From Leucocoprinus leucothites (taxonomy: Eukaryota; Basidiomycota; Agaricomycetes; Agaricales; Agaricaceae): a stretch of DNA of 64,000 bases. This document shows, one piece after another, positions 19,680-30,537 of the stretch. How positions within the stretch are numbered: position 1 is the stretch's first letter; the number at the start of each line of letters is the position of its first letter. The stretch lies in assembly GCA_013368445.1 (NCBI GenBank), contig JAACJO010000001.1, forward strand, positions 1 to 64,000, in the 5' to 3' direction. The notes below the pieces were generated by a model. It did no database searches and was not told the DNA's origin. It worked only from the letters and a program-made list of their open reading frames with translations. Both the position numbers and the translations under genes were made by a program.

Positions 19680-20690
19680 TGTTGAATGGTATTTGACACT
19701 ACCATAGAACTTCAAACTGGGAGAATCTATCACCATATTTGGTGGAGGCCCAGTAGACCTGATGGCCCCATATTCTGGTATAATCCAAGGTGCATCCAAG
19801 GTCCACATCATCAATCATGTCCAAGAGTGACTAGTCAAAGGGCAGGAGATAGGATGTATCCCTACTGATTTCAGCAGAGTAGATGCCATAGACCAGATTC
19901 TCAAACTCTATGGAGGTAAGTGCATGTTTCTTGCATTTGCGAGGACATTCTGCCTCACATATCTATTGTTGAGCTGTGAGGTAGATCATGGTGTAGATGG
20001 TGAGAAGAACACTTTTATCAGGACAACAGAGGAATTTGACTGTATGTGGTATAGCTGTCAGGTATCAAGCAACAGCCAGAGATGGCAAGATGGAGCAAAT
20101 GAATGTGGTCCTCGAGTTGTTGATTTGTGCAGTAAAGCTTACAGGAGGACTTGGTATTCCAGGCTTGTATGTGCTGAAAGATCCGGGCACTCCAGATTCA
20201 GCAGAGGCAAAGTGAGTTTCAGCATTCAAGGTTTACATCTTCCACTCTGTTATTGGTTTATGGCATTGATATATACTTGTGTTTCAGGGGATACATATAT
20301 TTCCCTTTTGGTGAGTCAATCCAAGGACACTCATAGTCATCCCTTGGCGCTTCAATGTCGAGGGGTCGAAAACTGGGGTGCTCATGTTTAACGCATGTAG
20401 GTGAACTGTTCGAAAAAGGCTTGACCATTGGAACGGGACAGTGCAACGTAAAGGTGAGTCGAAACCTTTCCTTAAGCGACATTCGGAATGTTCCATCCCT
20501 CGTTCAATGCCTGACGCCCTCGAGATACACATAGATGTACAACAGGTACCTGCGTGACCTGATCATCACTGGAAAGGCAAAGCCGTCGTTCGTAGTTTCA
20601 CATGAGGTCTCGTTGGATAAGGCACCAGAGGCGTACGACAAATTTGATCGGCGTATCGAAGGCTATACCAAGGTGTTGTTGCATCCCTGA
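19680..20690 (+). pseudogene. Zinc alcohol/formaldehyde dehydrogenase, 5'-truncated
   Basis: The 3' half of an MDR-family enzyme resembling glutathione-independent formaldehyde dehydrogenase. A Rossmann strand (ITIFGGGPVDLMAPYSGII, then GASKVHIINHVQE) is followed by GQEIGCIPTDF, YQATARDGKMEQMN, GGLGIPGLYV, then after introns GYIYFPFGELFEKGLTIGTG, YLRDLIITGKAKP and DRRIEGYTKVLLHP with TGA at 20,688. Approximate exons: 19,680-19,915, 19,981-19,999, 20,055-20,211, 20,288-20,310, 20,401-20,453, 20,535-20,690. The catalytic zinc domain is missing, TGA at 19,828-19,830 replaces a likely CGA, and the first acceptor is not clean. The left part is CpG-poor and the right part normal, so decay seems to have spread in from the TE block. 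Confidence 0.8.
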
Positions 20691-20760
20691 GTTCGGAACG
20701 CGACACGAGGCTATAGGAACTCGGATTTGAATTGGATCACATAGTCTATTGTGTTGTACG

Positions 20761-22365
20761 CTAGGGCCAGAAGAGTGTATCCCATCCTATCTTGCAAGAA
20801 CTCCGATCACGATCTGGGTTGATAAAATGACAATGCCAATAATAGCCATGGGAGTAAGAAAAGCAGAATGGTATAGTAAAGGTTAGTAACGCACCAAAGG
20901 AGTTCGCCGCGTCGCAGTCACACTCCATTTGGGGCGTAGGATTGGACGGACAATGTGACCAATCATCATGTTGGTAGCCAATCTCGTCAAAGAAGTGGAT
21001 CTGATTCTTATTCAAGAATAGAGTGGCAGCGATACTATGTACGGGAGCGTCGCCCCAGCGCTGTATGATGGTGCGTGGTAAGCACGAGGGTGGGGAAAAG
21101 AAGGTTGATGAAGATACATACTTCGTAGTAGAAACCACCGGTCTGATCGAGGTGGGAAAAGAAAGCTCGATAGGTATCTGCTCTCCAGAAGTCCATATCG
21201 GCAATTTCAAAGTTACTCCAGACTGAAAGAGATAGACCAAGTCGTGTGAATAGGGACCCGAAAACACGGAGAGAAGGGATATACAATGACAATAATTATA
21301 GGTCTGCCCATAGTTGTGTGAAATAAATTTGAGGGCGTTGCCTTGAGCGATGTGCGCCGGGTTTGTATGGCCGTAATCTGCAATAGGATGTTAAAGACGG
21401 AGCGCAGAGTGGTTCCCGAACATGCCTCGAACGGTGGACCATAGGGACGGTATGGTTGAGGGATCTTCATATGTGGCGATGGTGAAGGCTACATCACTGA
21501 GTCAGCGACGGATCCTCAAATAGCTGGTAGCTCGGGACCGACAATAGGTCTTGTTATTTTCTTGCATGAAAAGAAACGGGTCAAAATCGACGTTGCAGTG
21601 GTATTTTACGTTAGGTCTGCATAATTGAGCTGAACGCCCTCGGGAAGCGAATCGTACTGACTTACTCGAGGCGCCAGTACCACCGATACTTGAGCATGAG
21701 TGGATGCTGGAAGAAGAACTGAGGGGAACGACTCTATGAGGGCTTCAAGTCATCAGCACAATCAAGGAGTAAAACACACCCCGGCGTTGAAGCGACACAT
21801 GTTCCGATAGCTACCAGTTATGAGATCAAAGCCATGCAATAGAATCCATCAACCTACGAAATGCTGTCTGAACCACAGTCAGATGGATAGTCTGTCGGAA
21901 AAAACGAGACCTTACCGCCATATTTGACCCCAGCAGCGGCCATCTTTTGCCTCTCTGCCGCAGCCTTGATTTCGTCTATCCATTCCGGCTGATTCCACTG
22001 TTCCGGGGGTATGAGGCCAAACTCGACCTTGCTGGTAGTAGATGCACGTATCGCACTAGGTGGCGCGCAAGTCAGATCACCATCAACTAGTGACTTGCTC
22101 TGACTCACTCCATAAACTGGTTTTCGAAGGGTACGTCATTCAGGAGAACATACGGGTAACCCAAGTTGCGATTGATGCGCTTCTCCACTTGGACTATGGT
22201 GGCTAAAGCGCCTTCCAGGTCAGAGTTTCGCGCAAGCATGTAAAATGTGGCATTTGCACGGTGTGGTAGTGGTACACTAACCACAGCAGGCCGACGATAT
22301 TGTGGAAAAAAATAGAAAGAGAGGAGAAATATGGGGAGGAGGAGGTAGTAGCGGGACAACGTCAT
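20761..22365 (-). CDS. GT15 alpha-1,2-mannosyltransferase (KRE2/MNT1/KTR family)
   Basis: Golgi type II membrane enzyme that adds alpha-1,2-mannose to protein glycans. Exons on the minus strand: 22,365-22,109, 22,055-21,916, 21,867-21,858, 21,810-21,780, 21,718-21,666, 21,616-21,543, 21,488-21,426, 21,377-21,291, 21,222-21,122, 21,060-20,895, 20,813-20,761. They sum to 1035 nt, 344 aa. Residues 6-20 form a signal anchor. Family marks: NATFYMLARNSDL, VEFGLIPPEQW, RNMCRFNAGFF, YRWYWRLEPNVKYHC, FMQENNKTYSFTIA, FWSNFEIADMDFW (putative catalytic Glu), GGFYYERWGDAPVHS. One exon is only 10 nt and one intron appears to be GC-AG. Slightly shorter than yeast relatives because the stem is short. Diverges from the ABC-F gene across 78 bp. 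Confidence 0.9.
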
Positions 22366-22443
22366 AAGCTGATGGGTTCAAACTCCGACAGTTTAATAAT
22401 GCAAGATAGTTAATTTTCGAAATCAATCTCCACACCGTCGACC
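22366..22443. promoter_or_regulatory. 78-bp divergent intergenic promoter
   Basis: Separates the start codons of the GT15 gene (minus) and the ABC-F gene (plus). AT-rich in the middle. Both transcription starts must lie in or next to it. Confidence 0.6.
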
Positions 22444-25022
22444 ATGGCCCCCTCCGCATCCAAGCAAAAGCGCCTCGCAGAAAAGGCCGCAAAAAATGCC
22501 GCAGCCTCTGGAACAGAGCCGTCCAGTCGCACAACGACGCCCACAGGCTCAGTCAATGGCCGTACCACACCCTTGACAAGCCACAGCGGGATTCAGAGTA
22601 AATCCGGCAGCCGGGAAGATCTTTCGTCCATGGCCAAACTCAACATCGCGACTGAACGGTATGTCTATCGTAAGCTACTTTATATCGGTGCTGACCGTGA
22701 GCAGGAGTGCCGCCGGCGTTCTTGTTTCCGATGTCAAGGGTCGCGATATCAAGATTGATGCCTATACACTCTCATTCCACGGCCGCCTTCTCATTGAAGG
22801 CGCCGAAATATCACTCAACTACGGGAACCGGTACGGTCTGCTCGGTGAAAATGGTTCTGGCAAGGTATGCCTCGTTTTTTCGTCGTTTTTCGGTCCGCTC
22901 ATAGTGTGATATCAGTCTACCTTCCTCCAATCCATTGCTGAACGCGATATCGAGATCCCACCACATATCGACATCTACCTCGTCCGGGGAGAAGCCGAAC
23001 CGTCCGATGTGAACGCCATGGATTTCATCATCACATCTGCGAAGGAAAAGGTTGCCAAACTTGAAGCCAGGATCGAGGAACTCTCCATGGCCGATGGTGT
23101 CGATGAGGCCGCCCTTGATGCTGCATATGAAGAACTCGAGGAGCTTGATCCGAACACCTTCGAATCCAAGGCCGGAAGCATTCTCCATGGTCTCGGGTTC
23201 AGTCAAGAAATGATGAGAAAGCCAACTAAAGATATGTCTGGTGGCTGGCGAATGCGTGTGGCACTCGCCCGCGCCCTCTTCGTCAAACCTCACCTGCTTC
23301 TTCTGGATGAGCCCACTAATCATCTCGATCTCGGCGCCGTTGTATGGCTTGAGGCCTACCTCTCCACCTACAACCATATTCTCGTTATCACATCCCACTC
23401 GCAAGATTTCATGGATTCCGTTTGCACCCACATCATGGACCTCACTATGAAGAAGAAGCTCGTCTATTACAGCGGTAATTACACCACGTACGTCAAGACG
23501 AAACAGGAGAACGAGGTCAACCAGATGAAGGCGTACAACAAGCAGCAAGACGAGATTGCACACATCAAAAAGTAAGTGGCGCTTCATAGCTTTCATCAAT
23601 TGCCTCCGCTCATAAATTTCCCGCACAGGTTTATCGCTTCTGCGGGTACATATGCCAACCTCGTTCGTCAGGCCAAGTCCAAACAAAAGATCATCGACAA
23701 GATGGAAGCTGCCGGTCTCATTGAAAAAGTCGAGGCCCCAAGACCCTTGCGGTACGCCGTTTCTATTTTACATCCGTAAACTTCCTTATATACTCACATC
23801 GTTTCGTTCAGGTTCAATTTCGAGGACATCCGTAGACTTCCTCCGCCGATCATCGCATTTGACGATGTCGCATTTTCATACTCAGGCAAGCCAGAAGATT
23901 ACCTTTACAAGCACCTGTCTTTCGGTATCGAGTGCGTTATTCCGTTGTGTTTCAGCCGTCGGCTCGGAATCTCATTACCATGTTGAATCACAATTAACAG
24001 CATGGACTCCCGCGTCGCTATTCTTGGAGCCAACGGTGCCGGCAAGTCCACCCTCCTCAACCTCATTACTAGCGTTCTCCAGCCTTCCGAAGGGACCGTT
24101 TCCAAACATGTCGCCCTCAAACTTGCAAAATACTCACAACACTCCGCCGATCAGCTTCCCTACGACAAGAGTCCGATTGAATACTTCCAGTCCCTCTTTG
24201 CTGAAAAGTACCCCGAAAAGGACATACAGGCATGGCGTGCACAGCTTGGCCGATTCGGTCTGTCTGGTGCTCACCAGATTGCACCCATCCGGCAGCTTTC
24301 TGACGGTCTGCGTAATCGGTGAGTTGAGTCATCCGTCCGACTCTTCCGCGATAAGAGATCTCGGACCGACAATTGACATTCTGATTTCTGAACAATTATC
24401 TTTTCCCGCAGCGTTGTCTTCGCACAACTCGCTATGGAGCATCCACACATCCTTCTACTCGGTAATGAATTGTTTTTTTCTGACCTTGAATCTTTGTGTT
24501 TGACTTGTTCAATGTTTTTGATGTGATCGTATTGTAGATGAGCCAACAAATCACTTGGATATGGCCTCTATTGATGCCTTGGCCCTGGCAATCAAAGAGT
24601 TTGAAGGTGGTGTCGTGATCGTGTCCCACGATTTCCGTACGTCATGTTCTCTCTGTTCTTACTACACTCCGCACTCTCTTGCATTGGCTCATCTCGTTCA
24701 TGGTATCTAGGTCTCATTAGCCAAGTCGCTGAGGAACTCTGGGAGGTGGCTGACAAGACTATTTACAACTTGACGAAGAAGGATATCAGCATTGTGGATT
24801 ACAAAAAGAACCTTATCCGACAGAGTATGTCCGGTCATTTTTACTTTTCATCATTTTCACATCCCAGCATACCAAACACCGCTATACCATGCTTTTTACA
24901 CGCGCTCAATGTCCGGGTTTACTCATTTTTTTTTCGCACACTTGTTTTCATCGTCGACAGGTAACGCTGCTATTGAAAAGGCCAAGCTGTTCTCCAAGAC
25001 GGCTCCCAAAGGCAAGACGTAA
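22444..25022 (+). CDS. ARB1: ABC-F ATPase, ARB1/ABCF2 type
   Basis: Soluble twin-cassette ATPase. The yeast relative Arb1 acts in ribosome biogenesis and ribosome quality control. Exons 22,444-22,658, 22,705-22,864, 22,916-23,571, 23,629-23,751, 23,812-23,931, 24,001-24,318, 24,412-24,461, 24,538-24,636, 24,711-24,824, 24,961-25,022 sum to 1917 nt, 638 aa. A Lys/Ala-rich N-terminus precedes cassette 1 with [24 protein letters not shown] and [12 protein letters not shown]. Next comes the ABC-F linker helix ([19 protein letters not shown]), then cassette 2 with [24 protein letters not shown] and [11 protein letters not shown], and IVSHDFR. There is no membrane segment. Length and order fit Arb1 (610 aa in yeast). 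The start is the first ATG after the short shared promoter. Confidence 0.93.
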
Positions 25023-26788
25023 AGGAGTTTCCACTCAAGTGTTGGAGATGAGAGCGGCGATCAAACGATTCGGCTCTCACTCCTCGCCACAGCCGCTGAG
25101 GGGAAGTTCCGATGTGGTGGTTACATACATACAGCTCTCAGCCTTCCGACCCGGGACTTGGCTTTGACGACGATTGCCGAACGCCTACACTAAAATAGAT
25201 ACATTTTCGAAGTCAATACACCATGCTCTACAACATCTCTCAAATCTCTCTTTCCAAATTCGTTTTGTGTATACACATATTCCTTCTACTAGAACCCCAT
25301 GTCTTCTTCCTTCTCTATATTGGAAACTACGTATTAGATCTATCATACATACAAACTACCCACTGCAGTAAGGTCGAGAAGGACGGTAGATTTTTAAAAA
25401 TGCCACGAGTTACGATCGATATGGATTAGTGCGCGTGATAGCTTACCGACATTTATACAAATCATCAATCCATCAGATACTTTTCGGCGATTTTAAAACA
25501 TTTCATTATCAAGGCATCATGTCGGGGATGCCCGTACTCCCAGCCAATGGGCATCGTCCTGGCCGCGCAAAAGTCACACGACGAACTTATTCGTGACGCA
25601 AATGCAAAACGCACCGCACCCACGTCCATTCGGGCGCAATATGTAATTTGTAAAAATTTTTAGCTGTTCAAGGTGATGGCGTTTGTTTTTTTTTGTTAAT
25701 CATACTCCATTTAAATAAAAACTAATTCCCCCCGAATATTCCTCCCCACCAGTAGTATTCGATGATCCTATTTGGTGACCTCCATTCGGGATATGTAAAG
25801 ACGCGCACATGATACGATTGCGATCTGGAATTCATCTCTTGCCGAAAGATTAGACTGCGATCATTGACGTCCTATGATAAACTATTCATCCACTTTCTAG
25901 CGTCCTCGACTAGGGTCTAAGGTAAAACCGAAGTTTAAAGTCCGCAGCATGGAACGGCGACAACAAGATACATACCTATGACCGCACTTGGTGACTGGAA
26001 AGTCATGACGATCAAGTCGCGATCATATTACCACAAGTGTCCGATATACTTCCTCCCTTAAGTCTATGCGCTCTACTATACAATCTACAAAAACCCGGTG
26101 TCTATCTCAATCTCAACCAGGCAAAGAAGAAAGAAGAAAGAACTCTTAGCCTTCATGACACCTGACATCCCAATCTAACCGTCCTAAGGAGCAAAGTATA
26201 GAAGGAGAGACAGAGGCGAAGACAAATGACATGTCACACCAAAATGAATGCACCCCAAAACCTGGCTCAGTACGTATTCTGCACGCATCGGTCCCGGATC
26301 CGAAGGGGGGAAGAAAGAGGTGGTGCCACCGTAAGAGCATTAACGTTAACGGTCAAGTAAGTTATGCACTTGCGAGACATGCCGTGGGAGTTTACCAAGA
26401 CCCTGGGTTTATGTTGGGGCCGGTGTATTACCGGCAGCAGTCACTTGTAACTACCCATATTGAATGGGCGGTTCTTTGATCGTATATTTTTGTATGGACA
26501 GAGCTCTATACACGTCGCATTGGACGTGATCAATGCATACTCTGCTCATTACGCAATGTTGCATCCATTGTATCACCGTCATCATCCACCGTTGACTGCG
26601 AAAGTCTTCTGTACAATGAAGTAACAAGTGCCAAGCGAGATTTGGAATAGAGACAGAGGTAAAGCGCAAGGAAGGGGAAAGCTCAAAAGGTAAGTAAGTA
26701 CATACATACATAAGTCAACCTCATTTCAACAACCGCCACACATCAAAGGGATCGCGATCAGACCCTATGATACCGATACACGCTAAAG
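25023..26788. other. Convergent intergenic region, no gene seen
   Basis: 1.77 kb between two convergent genes. Only short chance frames. AT-rich patches around 25,640-25,740 may hold 3' ends. Confidence 0.5.
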
Positions 26789-29047
26789 CTAGAGGAAATA
26801 GTCGGCTGGAGGTCGCTTAGCTGGGACCGATCTCACGTCCTGCACGACGGATCAATTTATCATCATCAGTATAAGTATATCATCACCGCGAAAAAAAAAC
26901 ACGCCAGTGTCATCATCATCATTGCGCCCGTCGTGGGGAGCGGAGCGAGAGAAGCACCAAGAAGCAAAGAAGAAGCGAATCCCGGCAAAAACGAGAAAAT
27001 AAAAAAGGCTAAATATAAGGTGCTTGCTGATAAAGACTGAATGTTCGAAAACAATGGTGGGAATGAAAGGCAAGGTGTGGTTTTTTAAAACCCAGATTGA
27101 TTGGTGCATTTTCGGGCGTCGCGAACAACGCGCCTCGTGTCCAAACCAGATTCCAAAAACAGAAAAGAAAAGAAAGAAAAGAGTGATTAAGACGTAAAAG
27201 ACGTACGATAGGCGCATGTTGAAAAACTTTGTATTCCTGTCCTAGATGTTCGTCCAGCTCGAGTATAGAAGCGACATTGCCACATCTGATAAACAAACGA
27301 TGTTAAGTCCACCCACAATGATAAGAGGTCAAGGGAAAGGAAGTAAGGGCGGAGGAAGGGGGGAAGAGAAAAGGGAGAGAGTAAGGGACAATAGTTCAAA
27401 GTCAGGGAAGCCGGAAAGAACAAAGGGTAGTGTGTAGGAGCATGTTCCGTGCTAGTCCCATCATGCCATGCGAACAACAGCAGGCGGGGGACAGTGGAAG
27501 CGAAGGGTGAGAACGGAGAGACTCGTCTGATGTCCCCAATAGCGGTGCAAAGAGATTACCAAGATCGGTGGGATCCCGGGGGAACGGTCTGGACTCTGCT
27601 GTTCAAGGAAAAACAGCAGCCATCATAAAATGGCGTATTCCCGAAATCAAATTTGACCAATTGGCAATTCCGTTATGCTCCTCCTCCACGGGACTCTGAC
27701 CCACATTAACCACGATGGCGGCGAGTTGTGGACCATCAACCAAACTCGATAATAATACTTGTAGGGGATATCGAAAAAAAAAAAGTCCCCCCCCACACAT
27801 AATTTTAAATTCCGCTAAGCGAGCGAGCGAGCGAGTGGAACCCACAAAACGAGGATCCCCGTTTCGCATTCCAAACAAAACACAGTGTGTACACACGCAC
27901 CTGTAACAATAATTCGGAGCACTCCAAACGGTCACGATCGTTTGATCAAACATGAGCTTGAACCCATCCATAGCAAGTTGATGGGCCCTTGCAATAAGGT
28001 CAATAGCATTATTGTACGCGAATGCTTTCGTTATATCTGCGCCGAACAAGAAGCCGGCGCCTCGTGGTGAGAGCCCCCAGCCTGGTATATCTATATGCCA
28101 TTGAATTAAGAATGTATTGTCGGGATGATATTGGTTATGGGAGGGAACGTACCGTCAGGATCGGACCATAAGAGATCACACATGGGCCCGTCGTGAGGGA
28201 CCTCCTGTTTCCTGTCTATGGCGCGAATCTATGTAGAGTCTATGTCAGACGCTCAAGAACAACGTGAGAGTGTGGCAACCGTATGCCACAAACGAAGAGA
28301 ATGCCAAAACAGCTCAACCCCAAACTCACCTGGTCAATACTCTGCAGATTTGGACTCAAACCCCCATGGACACAAAATACCCTCCCATCAACAATAGCCC
28401 CAAGCGCAAGATAATCAAACACCTCGCAACACCACCTCCAAACATGACTACTCCCGTACTTTCTCTGACATTCGTCGTAAAACCCATATACCTGCGTTAT
28501 CTGTCTCGATTCATGATTCCCGCGGATAAGCGTGATGCGATCTGGGTATCGCACTTTCAGAGCGAGGAGGAGGAGGAACGTCTCAACAGAGTAAAAGCCC
28601 CGATCGACAAAGTCACCTGGTGGGATACCGAATGAGTTGTTAATGAATGAATGTGTGTGTGCGTGTGACTTGACACTCAACCCATGAAGAGATAGTTTGT
28701 TTCGGGACAGGGGCCGCCCACTTTGAAAAGCTCCATCAGATCGAAAAACTGGCCATGAATGTCACCGCAGATCTAATTGGTCTTGATGAGACAGGAACGC
28801 AGAAGAGGCGGGGGAGGCAGTGCCAAGGGAACTAGACCAAGTACTGACAGTTACTGGGGCATCGACGACCTGTACATTGCCCTCTTCTATCAGGATTTCG
28901 CGTGCCTTGAGGCAGAGTCGCTTTACGTGTTCTTCGGATATGGGTTCGCACCGCAGTAGCTGTTCAATGTGGCTGGTATCGTGTGAGTTACAAGAGATGA
29001 AATGAAATCAAGAGTTTTTTTATTTACTTGTCAAGCTCACTGGGCAT
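26789..29047 (-). CDS. PP2A-family Ser/Thr phosphatase catalytic subunit (PP4-like)
   Basis: Metal-dependent protein phosphatase. Minus-strand exons 29,047-29,028, 28,972-28,849, 28,772-28,682, 28,616-28,330, 28,228-28,153, 28,081-27,901, 27,285-27,207, 26,839-26,789 sum to 909 nt, 302 aa. Metal and active-site marks: [40 protein letters not shown]. The tail ends ADYFL, the methylated PP2A-type C-terminus that recruits regulatory subunits. [17 protein letters not shown] and [15 protein letters not shown] favour the PP4/PPG1 branch over PP2A or PP6. Two introns near the 3' end are unusually long (27,286-27,900, 615 nt; 26,840-27,206, 367 nt). The start MPSELD is on a 20-nt first exon and is less certain. 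Confidence 0.9.
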
Positions 29048-29252
29048 TGGGTGATGGTGGTGGTGGTCGCTGTTCAAGAAAGGCCGCGCTTACACAAGCA
29101 AGGAAGACAGGGGATAATAGAAGGGTATCCATCAATTGATATACGACTACGATACAATGACAAACGAGAGCAGCACACAGTCCACATTACTACAGTCGAA
29201 ATAACCCGATGTGAAATCTATAGATATATAACAGAGATAGAGAGAAAAAAAA

Positions 29253-30537
29253 CTACTGGATCAATGCACCGACACCCTTGCGCAGACCACTCTCCGACCC
29301 CCATGGGCCACGACCAACAGACAGAGGCGGGTATTGAGCGTGCGAATAGTCATTGGGAAGAGGCTGGTGCTGTTGGTGAATGTACGGCGACGAGGCATGT
29401 GACTGGGGGTGGCAGTCATGCCGTCTCTCCTGAATGGGAGCGAGGGTCGGAGGTGGCGAATCAAAGCGAGCCGAGGATGCGTAAATCTGGTGGCCGTGCT
29501 CGGGAGGCATCATGGTTGCATTGCTATGATAACGAGCCTGTGCATCGTCGTAGACATTGTATGTCGGGGTAGGGGGTCCAGAAGCGTGTGAAGACACTGA
29601 ATGGGAAGAAGCGGGCGACGGAGGCGATGTGGAAGAAGCCGAGTTTGCTGGGGCATTGTACGAGGTGATGTGAGAGATGGAGTGGCGAGAGCCCGAGTTG
29701 TTAAAAGTGTCGTGAGAGCTGGATGAATAAGAGAGGGCGTTGGTGGATGGGTTTGGCGAAGAATGGGAAAGGGGAGTAGTATGTACGTATGTAAATCCTG
29801 ATCCCTGGCTCTGCTCCTGGTACGTCGTCGTTCCACTCCTGTACGAATACTGCGAGTTCCCCATGCTTAGATATTGAGAATATTGCTGTTCCGGTGATGA
29901 GGACGATCGGGAAGATGATCCGTCGGCGAGATGCGGCGGTGGGAGCGTCGCCTGCGCAAGAGGCGGAGGCGAGTCCGGAGGACTGGTGTGGTGGGTGTAC
30001 ATTCTTGCCTGTTCGAGCGCCGGAGGAGATGACAAGGGCGGAGGCGCGTTGGGTGAATCCGGGACAACGCCGACATTGGCATTGGCAGCAGCAGAACTAC
30101 CGCGCTTTTGCCCACCCATGGCACGTGAGATGGCAGAGCGAGTGGAGCTCCGACGCGAGCCGGGCGACAGATGGATGCGGTAGCTAGAGTCCGTTTAAGT
30201 CTTCGCGTCATGGACGAGAAAAATTTACAATGACTCACTGCTGTTGAAGATTATCTTGGCGAGAGCATCGGGTCTCGCAACCAGGGAAGGGGCACTTGTG
30301 GTTGCGTTCACCGGTATGAACACGGGAGTGGCGAGCTAGGTGGCCACTGGTGGTAAAGGCACGATCGCAAGTTGGGCAAACATGCTTCTTTTTTGGGGCA
30401 GGTGCGGGTTGTGCAGGTGCGGGCTGGGCCTGAGCAGGGAGCTGAGGCGAAGGGTGAGCGTCGGTAATGTAGGGCTGGCCCGCGAACTGGGACTGGTAGA
30501 ATTGAGTGCTCATTTTAGTGTTCTCTGAGCGAGGCAT
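29253..30537 (-). CDS. C2H2 zinc-finger protein resembling Nrg1
   Basis: Likely DNA-binding transcription factor, nuclear. Exons 30,537-30,239 and 30,183-29,253, 1230 nt, 409 aa. Two adjacent fingers: CPTCDRAFTTSGHLARHSRV with H, and CPFPGCETRCSRQDNLQQHY followed by RIH. The phrases FTTSGHLARH, HTGERNHKCPF and SRQDN match Nrg1/Nrg2-type glucose and stress repressors. The intron falls inside the first zinc His codon of finger 2. The rest is a long Ser/Pro/His/Gln-rich low-complexity tail. A later ATG at 30,513 (MSTQF, better start context) would give 401 aa. Upstream lies a long CT-rich region, likely promoter or leader. Confidence 0.8.
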
